Source: Sphingomonadaceae bacterium
GTDB taxonomy: Bacteria > Pseudomonadota > Alphaproteobacteria > Sphingomonadales > Sphingomonadaceae
Length of the DNA stretch: 64,000 nt
NCBI GenBank assembly: GCA_020850455.1
Contig: JADZEQ010000004.1
Coordinates: 62,001-126,000 of the forward strand
Reading direction: 5' to 3'
Shown here: piece after piece, positions 7,786 through 16,515 of the stretch
How positions within the stretch are numbered: position 1 is the stretch's first letter
How the letters are laid out: each line of letters begins with the position of its first letter
Translations under genes and position numbers: made by a program
The notes under the pieces: generated by a model
What the model was told of the DNA's origin: nothing
The model's input: only the letters and a program-made list of their open reading frames with translations
Database searches by the model: none

Positions 7786-10700
7786 ATGTCCAAAGCACCC
7801 AAGGGCAATGAGAATATTGCCGGTTCGTCGACCCTTTCCCCGCAAATTTTGAAAGACCTCGCCACGCGGCTTGCCGATAGCGCCCTGCCCGACGATGAAG
7901 CGGCCGAGGGTGATAGCTGGGCCGATGCCGCTGAATTTTTGGCACGGGCAGCGGCCAAGCGCGACGTGACCAACCCCGCCATCCTGTTGGAATCGCGCAG
8001 TGACGGCAGCGATCGGCGCATGCGTCTTGCCATTGTCAACGACGATATGCCCTTTTTGGTCGATTCGGTGGCGGGCGCCGTCAGCGCAGCGGGGCTTTCC
8101 ATCCATCGCATCGTGCACCCGGTCGTCGCGGTGCGCCGCGATGCTGATGGCAATTTGCTCGCCCTGCTCGACAAGGATGTCAGCGGGGAACGCCGCGAAT
8201 CGCTGATTTTCATGGAATTGGACCGGGCCGATGCGCGCGCGCGGCAGAGCCTGCGCAGCGACATCGCCGACGTCCTTGCCGACGTGCGCGCGGCGGTTGC
8301 CGATTGGCTGAAAATGCAGGCAGTGATGCAGGATGATGCCGATCGATTGTCGGATCTGGAGGCGGCGGCGCTGATGCGCTGGTTCCTCGACCGCAATTTC
8401 ACCCTGCTCGGCCATGTTGAACGACGCCGTGACGGCAAGAAAGCCGATGCACTGGGCATTTGTCGCAATGTTGACAATATATTGCTCGCCCCCGCGACGG
8501 TGGAAGCGGTGTTCCATTGGTTTGAACGCGGCGGGCGGACCCCCCTGCTCATCAAATCCAACCAATTGTCGCGGGTGCACCGACAGGTGCCCATCGACCT
8601 CATCATCCTGCCCGTCCATGACAAGGACGGCATCAGCGCGCTGTCGATCCATGCCGGTTTGTGGACCAGCGCCGCCCTTTCTGCGCCGCCGGAAAAAGTG
8701 CCCGTGCTGCGCACGATTTTGGCGGGGCTGCTCGCCAAGTTTGAATTTGATTCATCGGGCCACGCCGGCAAAGCATTGACGCATGTGCTGACCGCGCTGC
8801 CCCATGACCTGACGGTGGCGGCGGACAGCGCGCAGATAGAGGCATTGGCGCTGACCGCCATGTCAATCGTCGACCGGCCGCGCCCCAAGCTGCACCTGTT
8901 GACCGCACCCTTGCAGCGCCATTTGTTCGTCTTTGTCTGGTTGCCGCGGGACGAAGTTTCGACCGGACGCCGGGTTGCAATTGAACAATTGTTGCTGGCA
9001 CGCACCGGCGGCAAGTTGATGAGCTGGAATATCGCAATGGAAGAAGGGGGGGCAGCATTGCTGCGCTACACCATCGACCTGCGCGAAGGGGCCAGCGTGC
9101 CCGACGAAGCCGCGCTCGATGCCGAAGTGGAGGCGATGGTGCGTGGCTGGGGGCCGGGGGTAGAAGCGGCACTTTCCGAACGGGGCGAAGGGCGGGCCAA
9201 TATCCTCGCGTCGCGCTATGCCGGGTTGTTCCCCGCAGCCTATCGACTGACCCATAGCGCCGATGAAGCCGCGCGCGATATTGTGCGGATCGCCGCGCTG
9301 GATGCCGAACGTCCGATTTCGGTGCGAATTTGCCCCGAAGCGCCCGCCGACCATGCAGGGGCCATCCGCCTCAAAGTATATTCGCGTGATGTCGCCCTAT
9401 CCTTATCGCAACTGGTTCCTGCGCTCGAAAATTTCGGCTTTCGCGTGCTGGAAGAATTGCAGACGTCGCTCGACGGGGGAGAAGGCGGCCATATCCACGA
9501 CCTGACGCTGGCGGGCATCGATACGGCGTTGTTGCATGGCGATGCGGCACGCACCACAATCATCGAAGGGGCGATCGCCGCCGTTTTTGACGGTTCGGCG
9601 GAAAATGACGCCTTTAACGCGCTGGTTATCCAGACCAGCCTGTTGCCGCGTGCCGTTGGCTGGTTGCGCGCTTGGTTCCGATATCTGCGTCAGGGCGGTT
9701 CCCCCTTTGGCATGGCGACCTTTGTTGCCGCGTTGCGCGGTTCCGGCGCGGTGACAGAAGCGTTGATCGCATTATTCCGGGCACAGCATGAGCCAAAAGC
9801 CGCCAATGCCAAAGCGGCGGAGGCAGCGCGCACGGCCATAACCAACGGGCTGGACGCGGTGGCCGCGATTGATGAGGATCGCGTGTTGCGCAGCATGTGG
9901 GGGGTTGTTGAAGCCTGTTTGCGCACCAACGCCTTTGCACCATCCAGCGCCGATGCGTTGGCGTTCAAATTTGACAGCGCCAAAGTCCCCGGCCTGCCCA
10001 AACCGCTGCCTTGGCGCGAAATTTTCGTCTATTCCCCACGGGTAGAGGGCATCCATCTGCGCGCTGGCCCCGTCGCGCGCGGCGGGCTGCGTTGGTCCGA
10101 CCGGCGCGATGACTATCGCACCGAAATATTGGGCCTGATGAAGGCGCAGCGGGTCAAAAATGCGGTCATCGTGCCGACAGGTGCCAAGGGTGGTTTCTAC
10201 CCCAAACAATTGCCCGACCCAGCCAAGGACCGCGACGCCTGGGCGGCGGAGGGTAAGGAATGTTACCGCATCTTCATCCGCACCATGCTCACCATCACCG
10301 ACAATCTGGTCGATGGCAAAGTGGTGCATCCGGCGGACGTTGTCATCACCGATGGCGAAGACCCCTATTTCGTCGTCGCGGCGGACAAGGGAACGGCGAC
10401 CTTTTCTGACGTTGCCAATGCGATAGCAGAGGAACGCGGCTTTTGGCTGGGCGATGCCTTTGCGAGCGGCGGTTCGCATGGCTATGACCATAAGGCGATG
10501 GGGATCACCGCCAAGGGGGCGTGGCTGTCGGTGCGGCGCCATTTCCTTGAAATGGGTGTGGATGTTCAAAAGGATGCGACACGCGTGGTCGGCGTTGGCG
10601 ACATGTCGGGCGACGTGTTCGGCAACGGCATGCTACTATCCAAGGCGATCAAGCTGATCGCGGCCTTTGACCATCGGCATATCTTTATAGACCCCAATCC

Positions 10701-12456
10701 CGACGCCGCCAAAAGCTTTGCCGAACGGCAGCGGATGTTCAACCTGCCGCGTTCGAGCTGGGCCGATTATGATGCCAGCCTGATTTCCAAGGGCGGCGGG
10801 GTTTATCCGCGCAGCGCCAAGACCATCCAATTGTCGAACGAAGCGCGCGCGGCGCTCGGCATTGATCAGGCGGAAATTGAACCCAATGCGTTGATGAGCG
10901 CGATTTTGACCAGCGCGGTTGACCTCGTCTGGTTTGGCGGCATCGGCACCTATATCAAGGCCGCAGCGCAGGCGAACAGCGATGTGGGTGACCCGGCGAA
11001 TGACCGGATCCGCGTCGATGCCGAAGCGATGCGGGCCAAGGTAGTGGGTGAAGGGGCGAACCTGGGCGTGACACAGGCCGCGCGCATCGCCTTTGCGCTG
11101 GGCGGTGGACGTATCAACGCCGACTTCATCGACAATTCGGCGGGCGTCGATTGCTCGGATAATGAGGTGAATATTAAAATCGGCCTCGCCAGCGCGGTGC
11201 GCAGCGGCAAATTGGGTGAGGCAGCACGCAACCATTTGCTGGAGGCGATGACCGACAATGTATCCGACCTCGTGCTGGCGGATAACAGCATGCAGGCGCT
11301 CGCCCTATCCATCGCGCAAGCGGGCGGCAGCACGGCTGTCCCATCGCTATTGCGCATCATCGAACAATTTGAGGCCGAGGGGCGGCTCGACCGCAAGGTG
11401 GAGGGGATCGCCAGCAATGAGGAATTGTTGCGCCGCGTACAGGATGGCAAGGGGCTGACCCGTCCCGAACTGGCAGTCGTCCTGTCGACCGCAAAGCTGG
11501 GCATCCAATCGGATTGTGAAGCAAGCGGCCTTGGCAAGGACGGTTTGATGGATGGCGAACTGCTCGCCGCCTTTCCCGATGCGATGGTCAAAGCGCATGG
11601 TGATGTCATTTTGAACCACCAATTGCGCAATGAAATTGTCGCGACAAAGGTCGCCAACCGCATCATCAACCGCATGGGGCTGATCCACCCGTTTGAACTG
11701 GCGGAGGAAGAAGGCGTCGGGATGGCCGATATCGCCGAAACCTTTGTTGTGGCAGAGAATTTGTTCGATTTGCCACAGCTTTGGGCCGACATCGACACCG
11801 CCAAGATCAGCGAAACGGCGCGGCTCAACCTTTATGGCGAAGTGTCCAAGCGACTACGCGCGCATATGGCAGACCTGATCCGCAATGGGGTGGCAACGCG
11901 CACATTGGCGCAATGTGTTGCCGACCTGTCGCCGGGCGTTACGGCGCTCAACCGGTTGACCGACAAGTTGCTCGCCGACCAAAGCCGGGGGCAGGCGGCA
12001 GCGGCCATCGCCTCGTTGGAGGCAGAGGGCGTGGACAAGGGATTGGCCAAACGCATCGCCCATCTGGGTGAAATGGACGGGGTGGTCGGCATTGTTGCGC
12101 TGGCGCGCGATCAAAAATCCGATCCTGCGGCGATTACCCGCGCCTTCATCCTGCTGGGCAGTGCAACCGGCCTCGACTGGGCGCAGGGTGCCGCTAGCGC
12201 GATGAGCCCGACCGACCCGTGGGAACGCCTGTTGGTCGCTGGCCTTGCGCGCGATTTCCAGCAAACCCGGCTCGATATGATCGCGCGGCTTGGCGGTGAT
12301 GCGGAGACGGCGGTCGCAGACTGGCTAACGCGCAATGCCGCGCGCATCAGCCAATTCCACGCCTTTGTCGAACGTGCGCGCACCAACCCCGCACCGTCAC
12401 CTGCCATGCTGGCACAATTGGCGGGGCAGGCGCGGACACTATTGGCGCGGGCTTAA
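7786..12456 (+). CDS. gdhZ: NAD-specific glutamate dehydrogenase, large (about 180 kDa) type
   Basis: The 1556-residue length is characteristic of the L_180 class of NAD-dependent glutamate dehydrogenases (GdhZ of Caulobacter, GdhB of Pseudomonas). These deaminate L-glutamate to 2-oxoglutarate plus ammonium, mainly in catabolism. The N-terminal half holds ACT-like regulatory regions (for example MPFLVDSVAGAVSAAGLSIH near residue 85). The catalytic core is in the middle: ARGGLRWSDRRDDYRTE, PTGAKGGFYPKQLPD and the nucleotide-binding GVGDMSGDVFGNGM, followed by LIAAFDHRHIFIDPNPD and VVGEGANLGVTQ. A helical C-terminal domain completes it. It appears to be monocistronic, with 93 bp to the next start. 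The C-terminus is intact. Confidence 0.97.
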   Translation: MSKAPKGNENIAGSSTLSPQILKDLATRLADSALPDDEAAEGDSWADAAEFLARAAAKRDVTNPAILLESRSDGSDRRMRLAIVNDDMPFLVDSVAGAVSAAGLSIHRIVHPVVAVRRDADGNLLALLDKDVSGERRESLIFMELDRADARARQSLRSDIADVLADVRAAVADWLKMQAVMQDDADRLSDLEAAALMRWFLDRNFTLLGHVERRRDGKKADALGICRNVDNILLAPATVEAVFHWFERGGRTPLLIKSNQLSRVHRQVPIDLIILPVHDKDGISALSIHAGLWTSAALSAPPEKVPVLRTILAGLLAKFEFDSSGHAGKALTHVLTALPHDLTVAADSAQIEALALTAMSIVDRPRPKLHLLTAPLQRHLFVFVWLPRDEVSTGRRVAIEQLLLARTGGKLMSWNIAMEEGGAALLRYTIDLREGASVPDEAALDAEVEAMVRGWGPGVEAALSERGEGRANILASRYAGLFPAAYRLTHSADEAARDIVRIAALDAERPISVRICPEAPADHAGAIRLKVYSRDVALSLSQLVPALENFGFRVLEELQTSLDGGEGGHIHDLTLAGIDTALLHGDAARTTIIEGAIAAVFDGSAENDAFNALVIQTSLLPRAVGWLRAWFRYLRQGGSPFGMATFVAALRGSGAVTEALIALFRAQHEPKAANAKAAEAARTAITNGLDAVAAIDEDRVLRSMWGVVEACLRTNAFAPSSADALAFKFDSAKVPGLPKPLPWREIFVYSPRVEGIHLRAGPVARGGLRWSDRRDDYRTEILGLMKAQRVKNAVIVPTGAKGGFYPKQLPDPAKDRDAWAAEGKECYRIFIRTMLTITDNLVDGKVVHPADVVITDGEDPYFVVAADKGTATFSDVANAIAEERGFWLGDAFASGGSHGYDHKAMGITAKGAWLSVRRHFLEMGVDVQKDATRVVGVGDMSGDVFGNGMLLSKAIKLIAAFDHRHIFIDPNPDAAKSFAERQRMFNLPRSSWADYDASLISKGGGVYPRSAKTIQLSNEARAALGIDQAEIEPNALMSAILTSAVDLVWFGGIGTYIKAAAQANSDVGDPANDRIRVDAEAMRAKVVGEGANLGVTQAARIAFALGGGRINADFIDNSAGVDCSDNEVNIKIGLASAVRSGKLGEAARNHLLEAMTDNVSDLVLADNSMQALALSIAQAGGSTAVPSLLRIIEQFEAEGRLDRKVEGIASNEELLRRVQDGKGLTRPELAVVLSTAKLGIQSDCEASGLGKDGLMDGELLAAFPDAMVKAHGDVILNHQLRNEIVATKVANRIINRMGLIHPFELAEEEGVGMADIAETFVVAENLFDLPQLWADIDTAKISETARLNLYGEVSKRLRAHMADLIRNGVATRTLAQCVADLSPGVTALNRLTDKLLADQSRGQAAAAIASLEAEGVDKGLAKRIAHLGEMDGVVGIVALARDQKSDPAAITRAFILLGSATGLDWAQGAASAMSPTDPWERLLVAGLARDFQQTRLDMIARLGGDAETAVADWLTRNAARISQFHAFVERARTNPAPSPAMLAQLAGQARTLLARA

Positions 12457-12549
12457 CCCCCCGCGCCCCCCCCCCTCTCATCCAAACGGCTTGAACCGGA
12501 CGTAAAGCTCAGGCAAGCAAGGTAAAATATTTGGGGGAGCGTGCGGAAT

Positions 12550-12945
12550 ATGCATTGGATTGTCAGGGGAATATTGGGCCTTTGGGCGCTGTTTTTCGGC
12601 TGGACGGGGCTGCAGGGGCTGATTGCGCCCGACAGCTATGTGCCGGTGCTCGGCATAATTTTGGGTGGCGAGGGCACCAATACGCTGCGCGCCGACCTGT
12701 CATCCTTTTTCATTTTGTCCGCCTTATGTGCGGGGTGGAGCGCGCTGCGCCCCGGCATGTTCATCTGGCTGCTGGTGCCGATTGGCCTGTTCGGCCTTGC
12801 CTTTAGCGGCCGGGTCGTCGGGCTGATGTTGGGGGATGTCATGGGCCCGCTGACGCAAACATCGATGCTGGCAGAAGCGGTGTCGGTTGTGCTTTTGGCG
12901 GCTTGTGCCTATTATTTCTCTCGGCTACCGGCGCAATATCGGTAA
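12550..12945 (+). CDS. DUF4345-family small membrane protein
   Basis: A 131-residue protein with four hydrophobic segments (approximately 3-20, 45-62, 69-90 and 102-122), which fits DUF4345 integral membrane proteins of unknown function. Recognisable features are GLQGLIAPDSYVPVLG near the N-terminus and the N-x-LRADLSSFFI stretch. The ATG at 12550 is preferred because GGGGGAG lies about 10 bases upstream. A GTG nine bases earlier would sit on top of that site. A hairpin follows directly after the stop codon. Confidence 0.75.
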   Translation: MHWIVRGILGLWALFFGWTGLQGLIAPDSYVPVLGIILGGEGTNTLRADLSSFFILSALCAGWSALRPGMFIWLLVPIGLFGLAFSGRVVGLMLGDVMGPLTQTSMLAEAVSVVLLAACAYYFSRLPAQYR

Positions 12946-12976
12946 AAAATACCCGACCGCTTTTGGGGCGGCCGGG
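12944..12976. terminator. stem-loop after the DUF4345 gene, possible terminator
   Basis: CCCGACCGC (12952-12960) can pair with GCGGCCGGG (12968-12976) around a 7-nt loop, with one G-U pair in RNA. A run of six A precedes it at 12944-12949, so the U-tract belongs to the minus-strand transcript (which could come from the GFA gene). On the plus strand the stem has no U-tail, so it could act only as a weak terminator or 3' stabiliser for the gene ending at 12945. Confidence 0.45.
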
Positions 12977-13280
12977 CAGTTGGAGGAGAGCGTGGCCCGG
13001 GGATTGCTTTTGCAACTTGGGGCTGGCGAATATTCGGGGGGGTGACCATCAAAGCGGTGGCGCCCCCTTTTCGCGTAAATCTGTCTGCGGCGCGACCTGT
13101 CGGCCGCCTATCTACTCTCCCTCTTCCTTGATGGGTAATTGCGCGCCTTTGCCGCCACCTTCCTTGACCGGGATCAAAATGACAAAATGGGGTAAAATGC
13201 CGCTGCGGATCGATGGTTGCTCTTGCCCGCAAGGCATGTCATGTAGTGACTGAGGGCAATAATACAGGGAGTTTGGATTT
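12977..13280. other. intergenic region, no gene recognised
   Basis: About 300 bp between the two small membrane-protein genes. It contains a ribosome-binding site (CAGGGAG) ahead of 13281 and a TTGACC at about 13165-13170 without a convincing -10 partner. A 41-codon minus-strand frame (13112-13237) is open, but nothing supports its translation. No RNA gene or repeat was recognised. Confidence 0.5.
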
Positions 13281-13640
13281 ATGAATCAACCTGTTCCGAG
13301 CGGCGGCGGCAGTTTCGATATGAACCGGCCGACCATTATCAGCCTGCTCTATATCTCTTCGCTTGTCTTGGGTGTTACCAGTCTGGTCGGCGTCGTGCTC
13401 GCCTTTGTCTGGAAGGGCGAAGCGCATGCGGATTGGGAAGCAAGCCATTACCAATATCTGATCAACACATTCTGGATCGGTCTGGCCAGCTTCATTGTCG
13501 GCTTCATATTGGCGATCATTTTGATCGGCTTTTTGATCATGTTTGCCGGGGTGGCGCTGGTGATCACGCGTTCGGTGATGAGCCTGATCAACGCCCAAAA
13601 ACAGCAGCCCATGCCCAACCCGGGCAGTTGGCTGATCTAA
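13281..13640 (+). CDS. DUF4870-like small membrane protein
   Basis: A 119-residue protein with a short polar N-terminus, a first hydrophobic segment (about 18-42), the acidic/His-rich HADWEASHYQYLINTFWIG stretch, and two further hydrophobic segments (about 62-90). The H-x5-SHYQYLINTFW arrangement is typical of the DUF4870-like family, whose function is not known. CAGGGAG lies about 10 bases before the ATG. Its neighbours give no hint of a pathway. It is most likely a single-gene unit. Confidence 0.75.
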   Translation: MNQPVPSGGGSFDMNRPTIISLLYISSLVLGVTSLVGVVLAFVWKGEAHADWEASHYQYLINTFWIGLASFIVGFILAIILIGFLIMFAGVALVITRSVMSLINAQKQQPMPNPGSWLI

Positions 13641-13703
13641 ACGCTTGCGCTATTTGCAACGGGGGGACGGCCAGATGGTCGCTCCCCCCATTTTTGGTTT
13701 AGC

Positions 13704-14108
13704 TCATTCCCCTCCCATCGAGGGATAGCGGTCAAATTTGGGCAGCCTGTCGATATCCGCGAACCAGGGCAAGCGTTCCGCCATTTGAATCTGCGCACCG
13801 GGCGACATATCGGCAATATTATCGAGCGTTGCCGATTGAATGTCGATGATTCCGGGCAACACCTGCGCATTGCGGTAAAATAAGCCCGTGCCGCATTGGG
13901 GGCAAAATTCGCGGCGGCCATGTTCGCTGCTGGCATAGGTGGTGGTCGCGCCATGGATGGTAACATCGCCATCGGCAAAGGCGATCCATCCAACGACCGG
14001 CGCGCCCGCATTGCCACGACAATCAACGCAATGGCACAGCGCATGATGCAGCGCCTGCCCCGAAATCTGATAGCGCACCGCGCCGCAATGACATCCGCCG
14101 TCAGGCAT
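13704..14108 (-). CDS. GFA-domain (glutathione-dependent formaldehyde-activating-like) protein
   Basis: A 134-residue protein with the zinc-binding cysteine pattern of the GFA family: GGCHCGAVRY at 4-13, CHCVDC at about 24-29, then FCPQCGTGLFY at about 68-78. Families with this fold include Gfa of Paracoccus and CENP-V; the actual substrate of most members is unknown. The ATG at 14108 follows a GGGA site and gives the standard N-terminus. An upstream ATG at 14183 would add 25 residues with no family similarity. A promoter-like TTGACC/TATGTT pair lies just upstream. Confidence 0.88.
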   Translation of the reverse strand: MPDGGCHCGAVRYQISGQALHHALCHCVDCRGNAGAPVVGWIAFADGDVTIHGATTTYASSEHGRREFCPQCGTGLFYRNAQVLPGIIDIQSATLDNIADMSPGAQIQMAERLPWFADIDRLPKFDRYPSMGGE

Positions 14109-14136
14109 ACTTCCCGTCTCCCACACTTCAAAACAG

Positions 14137-14164
14137 AACATAAGTCGAACAACTGGGTGGTCAA
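14137..14164 (-). promoter_or_regulatory. sigma70-like promoter for the GFA gene
   Basis: Reading the minus strand, TTGACC (14159-14164) and TATGTT (14137-14142) are separated by 16 bp and end 28 bp before the chosen ATG. The match is good for a housekeeping promoter but rests on sequence alone. Confidence 0.45.
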
Positions 14165-14294
14165 GGAGCAGTTTGAACTCCAATACAGGAGACCAGTCGT
14201 GGCGACCTCTACATTTCCTGCCCTAGAAGATTGCCAGCTACACATCCATGGCGACGGGTCGATCTTGCGTCAAATTGGCGGAATTCGGCTAAAT

Positions 14295-15425
14295 TCATTT
14301 AGAGGATAGAGCGGCTCGCAGTTCTTCTATATCATAATTCATACGCCATCTTCTACCCCATATAACTGACCCAGTTCGTTCCCATTTTACGTTTATTATG
14401 TTAAATCGTTCTTCACGAACCTCTGATAGATATCTATCTCTTTCTTCTATATAAAATGGAGATCTAAACAATTTCAGTCTATCTATGAAAATAAGTGTAT
14501 TGTTCTGCTCGCAATAAAGATCAGCCTTAAAAGGTCTTAGAGTCTTTATATTATATTTGAAATTACATTTGCACAATTTTCTTTTATCATCGCAATCACA
14601 TATCTTCCTGTCATTTAATTTTTCGAATATATCCTCAAATACGGTTCGCCGGTGGTGCGCATAAGGGCGCAAAATAAATCGCCAACGCCATCCGAATAAA
14701 GTTCTTCTTCTTCCTAGATATTTCCATGCTAGAGATTTAAGAATCAATACTATTATAAGCGCCATAGCGCTTAATGCAGCAATTCTACTAGAAGATATAT
14801 TTATATGATTTATACTATAAAAATTATCTATAGGCCAAAATTTTATGCATACCGCCATCCAAAAAACAATGATTGGCATAATATAGAAATACACAATTGA
14901 TGTGTCGGTTAGGTTTTTTATAGTTCCAAGATAGTGCCTATTATGCTTTCGTTGAAACCGCAGAGATATCGTTGGACCAATGTAAAAACCTTCTGTGCCT
15001 CGAAGATATTTTTCAATATCTCTACAGTTGTGCACGTGGACGGCTTGCAAGGATTTATTTAAACTGTCTAATAACCAAAAGTTAAGTGCGACTAAAGTAT
15101 AAACAAATAGCGCTAGCGAAGGGCTAAACCGTGACGTGGCAGCCGCCGAACCTGCCACTGACACCTCAGTCTGGACAAAACCCACGATCGCAGCGATGGC
15201 CACCGCCGAAAGACTAATGTTCCATTGGCGTATGCGGAATAAATGATCGTCGTATTTCTCAATGCCTCTGCGGCATTGTTCATATTCGAGTTTCGCCTCT
15301 TCAAACAGGTCGCGTGCCGTGGGGTGGAGCCTATGTCCGACTGACGATCCGCCCCGCTCGCGCGCACTGGCGAGGCCCAGGCGGGTGGAACGGAACCTAT
15401 ATGACGATCCACCCCCCAACGGCAC
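14295..15425 (-). CDS. AT-rich, probably acquired four-helix membrane protein of unknown function
   Basis: A 376-residue frame that I do not recognise as a named family. It has an N-terminal charged helix (40-66), two close hydrophobic helices (70-88, 103-121), a loop of about 55 residues, two more helices (177-197, 215-233) and a cytosolic C-terminal domain of about 140 residues. That domain has a CxC-x6-CxC cluster (Cys276, 278, 285, 287), which might bind zinc. It then shows a strand pattern KADLYCEQNNTLIFID followed by EERDRYLSEV, which recalls small Vsr/DUF559-type nuclease folds but lacks their usual Glu. Codon use is much more AT-rich than its neighbours. The only upstream in-frame start is GTG at 15425, overlapping the nrdB stop (TAGTG); the first 30 residues look non-native, so the true start is uncertain. 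Confidence 0.6.
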   Translation of the reverse strand: MPLGGGSSYRFRSTRLGLASARERGGSSVGHRLHPTARDLFEEAKLEYEQCRRGIEKYDDHLFRIRQWNISLSAVAIAAIVGFVQTEVSVAGSAAATSRFSPSLALFVYTLVALNFWLLDSLNKSLQAVHVHNCRDIEKYLRGTEGFYIGPTISLRFQRKHNRHYLGTIKNLTDTSIVYFYIMPIIVFWMAVCIKFWPIDNFYSINHINISSSRIAALSAMALIIVLILKSLAWKYLGRRRTLFGWRWRFILRPYAHHRRTVFEDIFEKLNDRKICDCDDKRKLCKCNFKYNIKTLRPFKADLYCEQNNTLIFIDRLKLFRSPFYIEERDRYLSEVREERFNIINVKWERTGSVIWGRRWRMNYDIEELRAALSSK

Positions 15426-16480
15426 TACTCCGCGGCGATGCCGGCCTGTTTGAACATATCCTCTTCCCCATCATTGACGGGGAGCGGCGCATCGCCCGTC
15501 CGCGCACGCTGACGCGCGTCGAAACTGCCCCAGACATCGTTCCAATTGCCGCGCGTCGCGCCCTTCGCATATTCGGTGGCGCGTGTTTCAAAGAAGTTGG
15601 CGTGCTCGACACCATTGAGCAGTGGCGCGAGCCACGGCAGCGGGTGATCGTCGATCATATAAATGGGCTGGAAACCCAATTGCCCCAAGCGCCAGTCGGC
15701 AATGTAGCGGATATAGCGTTTGATTTCCTTGGGCGTCATCCCCGGCACCGGCCCCATTTCAAAGGCGAGGTCGATGAACGCATCCTCCAGCCGGACGACT
15801 TTTTGGCAGCAATCGATAATATCATCCTTGACCGCCTTGGTCAGGCAGCCGCGCTCCTTGACAAAGGCATGAAACAGGCGGGTGATCCCTTCGCAGTGCA
15901 GGCTCTCATCACGCACGCTCCACGAAATAATCTGCCCCATGCCCTTCATCTTGTTGAAACGCGGGAAGTTCATCAGCATGGCAAAGCTGGCGAAGAGCTG
16001 CACCCCCTCTGTAAAGCCGCCGAACATGGCGAGCGTGCGGGCAATATCTTCGTCATTATCGACGCCGAAAGCGTGCATATAATCGCACTTATCCGCCATT
16101 TCCTGATAATCGAGGAAGGCCGAATATTCGCTTTCGGGCATACCCACCGTGTCGAGCAAATGGCTGTAGGCGGCGATATGGACGGTTTCCATGTTGCTGA
16201 ACGCGGTCAGCATCATCTTGATTTCGGTCGGCTTGAACACCCGCCCGTATTTTTCATGGTAACAATCCTGCACCTCGACATCCGCCTGCGTGAAAAAGCG
16301 GAAAATCTGGGTCAGCAAATTGCGTTCATGTTCGCTGATTTTCTGCGCCCAATCGCGGCAATCCTCCCCCAACGGGATTTCCTCAGGCAGCCAATGCACC
16401 TGTTGTTGGCGCTTCCAATATTCATAGGCCCAAGGATATTCAAAGGGCTTGTAAGATTTGCGGGCTTGCAAAAGGGGCAT
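15425..16480 (-). CDS. nrdB: ribonucleoside-diphosphate reductase class Ia, beta subunit
   Basis: This 351-residue protein supplies the di-iron tyrosyl radical for deoxyribonucleotide synthesis. The metal ligands are recognisable: Asp67 or Glu69 (TQADVEVQD), Glu98 and His101 (METVHIAAY), Glu158 (FTEGVQLF), and Glu192 and His195 (VRDESLHCEG). The radical Tyr is present at 105, four residues after His101, so this is a Tyr-type subunit rather than a Tyr-lacking one. The acidic C-terminal tail (NDGEEDMFKQAG) fits the segment that docks to the alpha subunit. It follows nrdA by 35 bp and is certainly co-transcribed with it. A foreign-looking gene abuts its stop codon. Confidence 0.96.
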   Translation of the reverse strand: MPLLQARKSYKPFEYPWAYEYWKRQQQVHWLPEEIPLGEDCRDWAQKISEHERNLLTQIFRFFTQADVEVQDCYHEKYGRVFKPTEIKMMLTAFSNMETVHIAAYSHLLDTVGMPESEYSAFLDYQEMADKCDYMHAFGVDNDEDIARTLAMFGGFTEGVQLFASFAMLMNFPRFNKMKGMGQIISWSVRDESLHCEGITRLFHAFVKERGCLTKAVKDDIIDCCQKVVRLEDAFIDLAFEMGPVPGMTPKEIKRYIRYIADWRLGQLGFQPIYMIDDHPLPWLAPLLNGVEHANFFETRATEYAKGATRGNWNDVWGSFDARQRARTGDAPLPVNDGEEDMFKQAGIAAE

Positions 16481-16515
16481 GGGAATATCCTAAAATATGG
16501 GCTGGGCGGGCGCGG

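Noticed and set aside
7665-9014. 449-codon minus-strand frame opposite gdhZ
   Set aside because: Shadow of the NAD-GDH coding sequence, low-complexity and Ser/Arg-rich, with no domain.
13112-13237. 41-codon minus-strand frame (MPCGQEQPSIRSG start)
   Set aside because: Open and starts with ATG, but has no clear ribosome-binding site, no family match and lies in an intergenic region where chance frames of this size are common.
14109-14294. Plus-strand open frame between the GFA and AT-rich genes, possible gene remnant
   Set aside because: No start or domain could be identified. The segment is better explained as the GFA promoter region plus the edge of the acquired segment.
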